NCBI GenBank assembly: GCA_022457155.1
Contig: JAJGOT010000037.1
Location: forward strand, 1,482,501-1,546,500
Length of the DNA: 64,000 nucleotides
Source of the DNA: Cladopsammia gracilis
Lineage: Eukaryota; Cnidaria; Anthozoa; Scleractinia; Dendrophylliidae
Direction of reading: 5' to 3'
Below, piece after piece: positions 58,075 to 64,000 of this stretch. Position 1 is the stretch's first letter; every line of letters starts with the position of its first letter. The notes under the pieces are model-generated. The model was not told the DNA's origin. It did not search any database and saw only the letters and a program-made list of their open reading frames with translations. Position numbers and translations under genes: made by a program.

Positions 58075-58380
58075 GGTTAACACTCCTGGCAAAAAAGGGA
58101 CTTGATTTGCATATCGGAGAGTGGTGAACGAACGAGTAGTCGGACTATGAACGGAACTGAAGGCGGTGTAATGTAACCGTTCATTGAGCCCCATTCGCGA
58201 CTTTACATTGGCGACGAGGAGTTCCTCTATTTCTTGGAAAATGGCTGGTTTCGATACAAACCTGAATTACGGAACATTCGACCCGGACGTGGATCCAACT
58301 TCGGTGGGTTTGCGCTTCAGAAAATACGTGGAAAGATTTAAAGTTTACGTAAGGGTTATTGACCAGGAGCGAGGGGATAT
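58075..58380 (+). pseudogene. 5' end of a Ty3/Gypsy element: PBS and gag start
   Basis: CTTTACA (58201-58207) followed by TTGGCGACGAGGAG looks like an LTR end and primer-binding site of Ty3/Gypsy elements. ATG at 58241 opens MAGFDTNLNYGTFD and VGLRFRKYVERFKVYVRV, the start of a gag. After about 46 codons a hairpin insertion ends the frame. LTR start not defined; the rest of the element is absent. Confidence 0.55.
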
Positions 58381-58475
58381 GTGATATATTCCCCTCGTGG
58401 CGTACCCGAGGGCGTAGCCCGAGGGAATGCCACGAGGGGAATATATCACATATCCCCGAGAGACTGGTCAATAGC
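58354..58475. mobile_element. Hairpin element interrupting the Gypsy gag start
   Basis: GGGGATATGTGATATATTCC with CCTCGTGGC pairs with its complement at 58429-58459; TATTGACC pairs with GGTCAATA at the outer ends. About 120 bp. Confidence 0.75.
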
Positions 58476-58597
58476 ATGCTTATTTTCCACCTGTGATGTT
58501 TTCTAAAACAAAGAAACTATTAATTTTTCGGAGAGTAACATTCCGTTCAATTCAAATGCAAAAAAGCATGATTCCGCAAGGCCGCATTGGGATCAAG

Positions 58598-59260
58598 ACA
58601 AGACAAGATGACAAGACAAGATGATTTATTCAACTCAGCTCAGTTTTACATGACATATAGGTAAAATTTACATAGGCAACTAAACACAAGTACAGCTAAG
58701 GAATAAAAGAAAAATGTAACAAAAAATAGAGAGTGAGTTGGGATCATCCAAATAGCAAAGGCTAATCTAGTGGATGACCCCTACAATAGAATACAGTTAC
58801 AGACAATTAAGAATATATTTTTTTTTATAAAAAGTATTTCTTCATGCGCTAAGGTAGATAATTAAATAGAATAACAATTAAGCATGGAGTTCTTCAGGGT
58901 TTTACGAAATATTCTTAAAGAATTTGAATTGGTTATATTTGTAGGCAAGGAATTCCAAAGGCGAGGACCAGTGAATTTTAGGGAACGTAAGCCATATTGG
59001 GTGGTATTAACTGAGGTTACATAAAGATTTCTATTGCAAGATTGCCTCGTTGAATAGGAATGAACAGAGAATGTAAATTTGAAATATTCATTGAAACAGG
59101 GGGATAACAATCTATGTGACCACTGATAAACAAAAGAGAGAATCTGTAATTCAATAACATCATTGAGTTTAAGTAGATTGAGAGATTTGAACAGAGGCTC
59201 AGAATGGGATTTTGGTTCAGAAAAAGATATTATTCTGATTGCTTTTTTTTGGATCACGGC
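58598..59260 (-). pseudogene. LINE 3' end, non-LTR reverse transcriptase C-terminus
   Basis: The minus frame 59257-58862 reads MIQKKAIRIISFSEP, PLFKSLNLLKLNDVIELQI, HSYSTRQS and GPRLWNSLPTNITNSNSLRI. This is the region after the RT domain in CR1/L2-like LINEs. About 260 bp of tail end in (AAGACAAGATG)-type repeats at 58598-58630. It is 5'-truncated and distinct in sequence from the LINE at 12050-12858. Confidence 0.75.
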
Positions 59261-59507
59261 ACATTACGAAGCCATACGGTAAACATGTTTTGCTTTTGTC
59301 AAATTTGCATTGAGCACGTTGCTTCGTTATGAGTAGAAGGAGAGAGAGAGAGAGAGAAGAAAATGTATGAACAGTATTTGTGGTCTCGCCATGGCCCAAC
59401 TGCCCGCCTTCATCTTTCGAAAATCAATGGAGTGGTTGCGGTGTGTTTTCCAAGGGAAAGCGGCAGAAACATATTCAGGTTCAAGCGTAAAACGAGGCGT
59501 CATACAA

Positions 59508-59581
59508 GTAGTATAAGAGTTGGGGGCACCAGATCAAAAATAATTATTTTTGATCTGATACCAACCCAACTCTATACTACT
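59508..59581. repeat. Hairpin, arms AGTAGTATAAGAGTTGGG
   Basis: AGTATAAGAGTTGGG and AGATCAAAAATAATT pair with their complements around 59544; perhaps a solo foldback element. The flanks (59582-60036) have repeated ATATGTTTCCAT words and no gene. Confidence 0.7.
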
Positions 59582-60036
59582 TTCCATATGATGGTAACGA
59601 GTTTTTTGTTTCCATTTAATGTAAACCAGTTTTTGGAAAACTATATGTTTCCATAAAATAATTAAACTATATGTTTCCATATAATAGCAAAAATTAAATG
59701 GAAATATTAAATGACGAAATCAAATGGTAAAATCAAATGAAACTATATGTTAATAAAAACAAAATGGTGCGTTTATTCCATTGCGTGATTTCCTTTGCGT
59801 GACATGATTCTCGGAAATCTATATGTTTTTTAAATATAAGAGTGCGTTCACTAAAAAAGCAGTTTTGCATTGGAATTTTGGCATGGTTCCATGCGTTCTC
59901 TCTCTCTTCGGATGGTTTAAAATGTTGGACATTATAAAGGATCCTTGAAAAGAAATAATGTATTTTCTTCAAATAAATGAATACCAATATGTGATAAGGT
60001 AAAGAATGATCAATTTAATGAAAGAATGATGAGTTT

Positions 60037-63000
60037 AATTTTTGATGACATAGTGCCCGTATGCGTAACTGTTGATTCCGTCTTCTAGTATATATCGTTT
60101 GTCATCAAAGCAACTGAGTGATACTTTATTGATTTCATAACTTCATAATTGATGATTTTGACTCCTAATTGTTTTCATTTGATGGTGCATCTGTTTATTA
60201 TTGAAGAGTGTGTCTTTATAGTTTTCATGTTGGATTTCATTTTTAATGACATTCTTTTTGATTCCTTTTGCTGTTTTTCCACCTTTTTGATCGTCTTTCA
60301 TGTAGCTATACATTTTTGATCGTAGACCGACGAATTCATAAATGGGAACTCCTGCGGCTTCATCTTTGAATTTACCAATTACTTTTTTATTTAACTTATT
60401 AAAATACGGTGAGCTTTCAGGGTAGTCGCTGTTATCGAATTTATCTTTATCGTTCCAGAAATCCCTATAGACGTCTTCGGTTTCGATTTCATAGGTTAGG
60501 GAGTCTGTATCGGTAAAGAGCAGCTTAGCCTTATTACCATACTTATCTTTGATATAGTTATAATGAAACTCATACATTAATGTCTTACTAAGATCTAGAA
60601 TACACATACCCACATATGCCGGCCTGTTTAGGGTTAGTGTTTCTTTGATCTTATAAACGGCTACAAGGTTTTCATTGAAGATCTTACTACTTACATAAGT
60701 AGGTTTAGCAGCCATTTTTAATAGTTTCTTTTCATCAGTTACTAATCTGACATCAACTCTCTTTCTTAAGTTTTCCATTGTTTTACCAAAAACACTATTA
60801 TTCATAAGTTTGAAAAAATCTTTTTCAAAAGCATTTTTAGCATTCTTTCGTTTGTGGTGTTGAAGTCAATGTATTGTTTAAGCCAAGGTGACTGATTAAA
60901 TTCTAATACTCGATGAACTTTAATGACTTTTAATCCAAGATCTGTATATAATTGAAGGTTTCTATAATGTAGAACGTATTTTTCTTTGTTTCTTTAAGTT
61001 GGAATCAGTTTTTGTACGAGACCTGTTGATATATTGTATTTATTCGCAATGTTTTTACAGTATTCAGACAACATGTCTTTAGTTATTTTTATCTTTTCTG
61101 GTCCTAATGGGTAGTCATTGTGAACATTATGCAGTTCTTTGGGTGTTTCTTGGTGTTGCGGAAGCCATTGTTGGTTAGCTTTTGTGTTGTGGTGTGGGTA
61201 TTGTTCAGTGTCTTTTGAATCTTTTGTTTCACGTCATTTGGTGATCACACCATCCGCAACACCAAGAAACTACCAGTTCTTTAGGATATTCTAAATCAAC
61301 TTCTAGTATCAAACCCTTTTTACTGTCTTCTTTGTACTTATCCAGGTTAATATTGTCAATCTGGTTTTTAGTCATCCATTTGAAACCACCAGTTGGTAAA
61401 TATTGACTCATCGCCCAACCATACAGATTGTTCGCGTCTAGATACATAATATACTTTGAGGGCGTCTTTTTATTGCATGATTTCATATATTTATTGTTAG
61501 CTTTACCGTATCGATTGGCTATATACGATATACCACCACGCATACCCTTTTCAATGAATTGAAACATATCAATATCAACCATAAGCTCTAATTTAATGTT
61601 AGTCATTTTTAGCATAGCATCTCATGACAAACCAGGAGATGTGAAATAATGACATGGATCAAGTTTATAGTATTCTAAGCATGTTTTCCTAAAGTTTTCA
61701 AACACATCAGCTAATAGAAGGATATCAGATTTTAAATACAAGTCATGATACTCACCCATTGTTTTAAGCATGAATGTTTCCCATAAAGTCTGAGCATGTT
61801 GATAATCTTTATTGCTTATATGCTCATTATTCATGATACTAAAAAAGTCTTCTTTTGTTGGTAGTTTTTCATTGAATTTATCAAAACTGTCCATGTAGTC
61901 ATAAGGATATACTCCTTTTCGAGCCATTAAATCAAGCTCTTTACCTTTAAATTTTTGAGTGGTATATTTTAATAATTCTCTTGATAGATTACTAACTAGT
62001 TTATCCAAGCTAGAACTCATAAATTGGAAACCATCAATGAAGGTAAGGTGATTGCCAAGCATGAAAGCCATATATTTCTCCATGTTGTTGGGTATAGCAT
62101 TAATATTCATCTGTATCTCCTCTCCTTTCTTGTTTTTGTATGCATGTTTCTTAACAATAGCTCCAATTTCTTGCATTATAAAATGACTGTCATATCCTCT
62201 TAAGTTGTGGAATATAACTGGAATTTTTATTTCTTCTGGATTTACTCTAAGTTTCAGATTACATTCTTGATGAGCAGAGCCTCTGTATTTACTGGTAATA
62301 TGACAATGGTCTCGAACTCGAATGTCCTTATCAGTATATTCTTTATTACAAATATGACATTCTTTGGCTTTTTGAAATTCCTCTTCATCATCTTTTGTCA
62401 TTTTTAATGGTTTGTTAAATTCCTTTTTCATAATATTTTTACAATATTTAACTTCTTCTATAATTTTTTCCATGAATTTGTACACAGCCTTTTCACCTCT
62501 GTAAATTTGTATTGGTTTGGTATGTTTATCATCATAACAACAAACGACCTTATATCCATAACCACAGTCTGTATGCTTCTGATAAGCCTCTGTGTATGAT
62601 TTATCATTATTGGGTTGACAACCATGTATTTTTTCAGTAATAGCCTCAAAATCTGCATAAATGACGAATGGTACTGGTAGTTGTTTATGAAAGTTAACGT
62701 TGTTGAATCTTAGTATATTATTATCCTTCTCAGGCATTTTTATCGCTTGTGTGCCATTCACTTGTATACAGTTTTCTTTATGATCAGTTAATACTCTTTC
62801 AGAGCTGAAGCATTGAAGACAATACATGCAGAAATGTTTTCTTTCTTTGTGTTTTGTCTGATTGTACATTAACTTGTTAAAATCTTTAATCAAGACATAG
62901 TGCTTGTTTTCATTTTCTGTTATAAGAAGCAGATTCATACGGTCTGCATATTTTTCTTTTGAGACATAAATTGGATATGGTTGTTTATCTTCATAACCGT

Positions 63001-63994
63001 AAACATTTATGTTGATATTATTTTGTTTTTCAATCTTGTTGTACTGTTTGGTGGTGACTGGGAATTCAATCCCCGAATAATCTAAATTTTCAATGAATTG
63101 CTTGTCAACTTTTTTAATTCTCTGTGGGTATTTGTCTTGAGGATTCAAATGTCTAATGTGACACCATCTAAAGCATTCATTGTCATTGTTTTTCATGTTT
63201 ATCAAACCTTTAGCACTGTTTCTGAGTTCTTGGGGTAGTTTAATATATGAAGATCCTCTCATTGGTTGATATTTTACAATATTAAGATAATGATTGTCAA
63301 CTGATTTAACAGTCCAACCAGATCCCTCTGAAATCCAAACTGCAATCTTATTTAGTATGTTTTGTTTTGACATTTGAAGTGATTCAGTAATCTCTAGATT
63401 ATTTATGATTGTTTGAGCTGGACTGTTGAAATATGCGGTCTTATACACTATTTCTCCATCTGATATTTTTGTGAATGTTACCTTAAGCGTTTCAACAAAT
63501 TTTAGACCTTTCATAGATGTTAGTATACTTGTAATATGATATGCAGCAGCCTTTCTTGTGTTTTGTAGTTGCACCAGCGGGTCTTTGTTATTTTTTATAT
63601 TAATTTCAAAAGACTTTGTATAGCCTTTCAGAGCTTTATCTGTTTGCTCTATCTTAGTCCTTGGTAATGGAACTGGTTTTTTAGTCCTTGGTAATGGAAC
63701 TGGTTTTTTAGTCCTTGGTAATGGGACTGGTTTGTATCCGTCTCTAAACTCTATTGGTGGAAGAATGACGTTTTCTTCATAATCATGCACCATCTGTTTG
63801 ACGCTCTTTCGAGGTGTTGGGATAGGCCTCCTTGGTTTTACAGTCCTTGGTTTAGGAGAAGGCTTGGCATCTACCACAATAATTTCAGGCTTCTTTTTCT
63901 CTTGCTTCAATAGCATTTTGATTAGCTCTGATTTACTAAGTTTTTTAAGATCTCTCTTATTCATTACTATAAGGTTAGATTTTTCTGATTTCAT
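60037..63994 (-). pseudogene. Polinton-type family B DNA polymerase with endonuclease VII-like domain
   Basis: Protein-primed-type DNA polymerase of large self-synthesising DNA transposons (Polinton/Maverick) or related adintovirus-like elements. ATG at 63994 opens 790 codons: a basic N-terminus with three PVPLPRTKK repeats (about residues 91-115); a conserved CFRWCHIRHLNP block; a CMYCLQCFSSERVLTDHKENC zinc site; 3'-5' exonuclease motifs YADFEAI, FHNLRGYDSHFI and YLKSDILLLADVF; and between them an HNH/EndoVII-like cluster CHICNKEY, VRDHCHI, HQECNLKLR. After a stop at 61622 (Trp position, TGG to TGA) palm motif A follows as LDANNLYGWAMSQ (61229-61615), then motif B region NNSVFGKTMEN and motif C LLFTDTDSL (60143-60805), ending about 60037. 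Breaks: that stop, a MITE at 61141-61273, a TAA near 60997, a one-base loss near 60857 and a TGA near 60143. No capsid, integrase or ATPase gene is in view; the element may continue to the right. Confidence 0.82.
61141..61273. mobile_element. 133-bp MITE with 9-bp target duplication inside the polymerase gene
   Basis: The TIRs share GTTTCTTGGTGTTGCGGA (left 61144-61161; the complement on the right begins at 61253). CAGTTCTTT flanks it on both sides (61132-61140, 61274-61282). Polymerase codons for KEL are duplicated across it, as the target duplication predicts. 9 bp suggests a Mutator-like source. Confidence 0.85.
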
Positions 63995-64000
63995 ATATAT

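Overview
The window looks like nuclear DNA of an anthozoan cnidarian (stony coral or sea anemone). It is AT-rich and intron-rich, with metazoan gene families and GT-AG introns, and it is crowded with transposon families that I know from cnidarian genomes: DIRS-like, BEL/Pao, Ty3/Gypsy, CR1/L2-like and Tx1/L1-like LINEs, THAP-DDE transposases, a Polinton-type polymerase and many foldback MITEs. Species cannot be set by eye. All assignments come from reading translations and splice sites; no database search was run.

Two host genes can be read exon by exon, both on the + strand. The first is a UDP-glucuronosyltransferase (14069-18903; four exons seen). Its signal-peptide exon is missing, and a DIRS-like retroelement lies directly upstream. 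The second is a complete single-pass receptor guanylate cyclase of the natriuretic-peptide-receptor type (29387-51854; 20 coding exons, 1056 codons plus stop). It has signal peptide, ligand-binding domain, membrane helix, pseudokinase domain, coiled-coil linker and a catalytic domain with its key residues present. Its introns hold an antisense BEL/Pao fragment, a tRNA-derived SINE, a piggyBac-type MITE, foldback elements and a 5'-truncated LINE that ends about 50 bases before a catalytic-domain exon.

Region by region: 1-3430, remains of a THAP-type transposase on the minus strand, with a perfect 65-base inverted repeat in between. 3964-4645, a MITE with TA duplication. About 5256-13957, an 8.7 kb DIRS-like element on the minus strand (spliced gag, RT-RNase H, tyrosine recombinase, permuted terminal repeats) carrying a nested LINE fragment and a nested hairpin element. 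14069-18903, the UGT gene. 19183-26960, an intergenic cluster of MITEs with different target duplications (9-bp, TTA, TTAA-like) and microsatellites. 27-29.3 kb, no genes seen. 29387-51854, the guanylate cyclase. 52300-56660, a unit flanked by divergent inverted repeats that holds a broken gene of a conserved metazoan family with XPG/PIN-nuclease-like motifs. 57-59.6 kb, a possible exon, direct repeats, the 5' end of a Gypsy element, a LINE tail and hairpins. 60037-63994, a broken Polinton-type DNA polymerase B with an endonuclease VII-like zinc domain, split by a 133-bp MITE with a 9-bp target duplication.

I found no CRISPR array, no operon and no intact RNA gene. The less described parts are the inverted-repeat unit at 52.3-56.7 kb, the spliced DIRS gag with its permuted ends, and the series of small foldback elements with readable target-site duplications.
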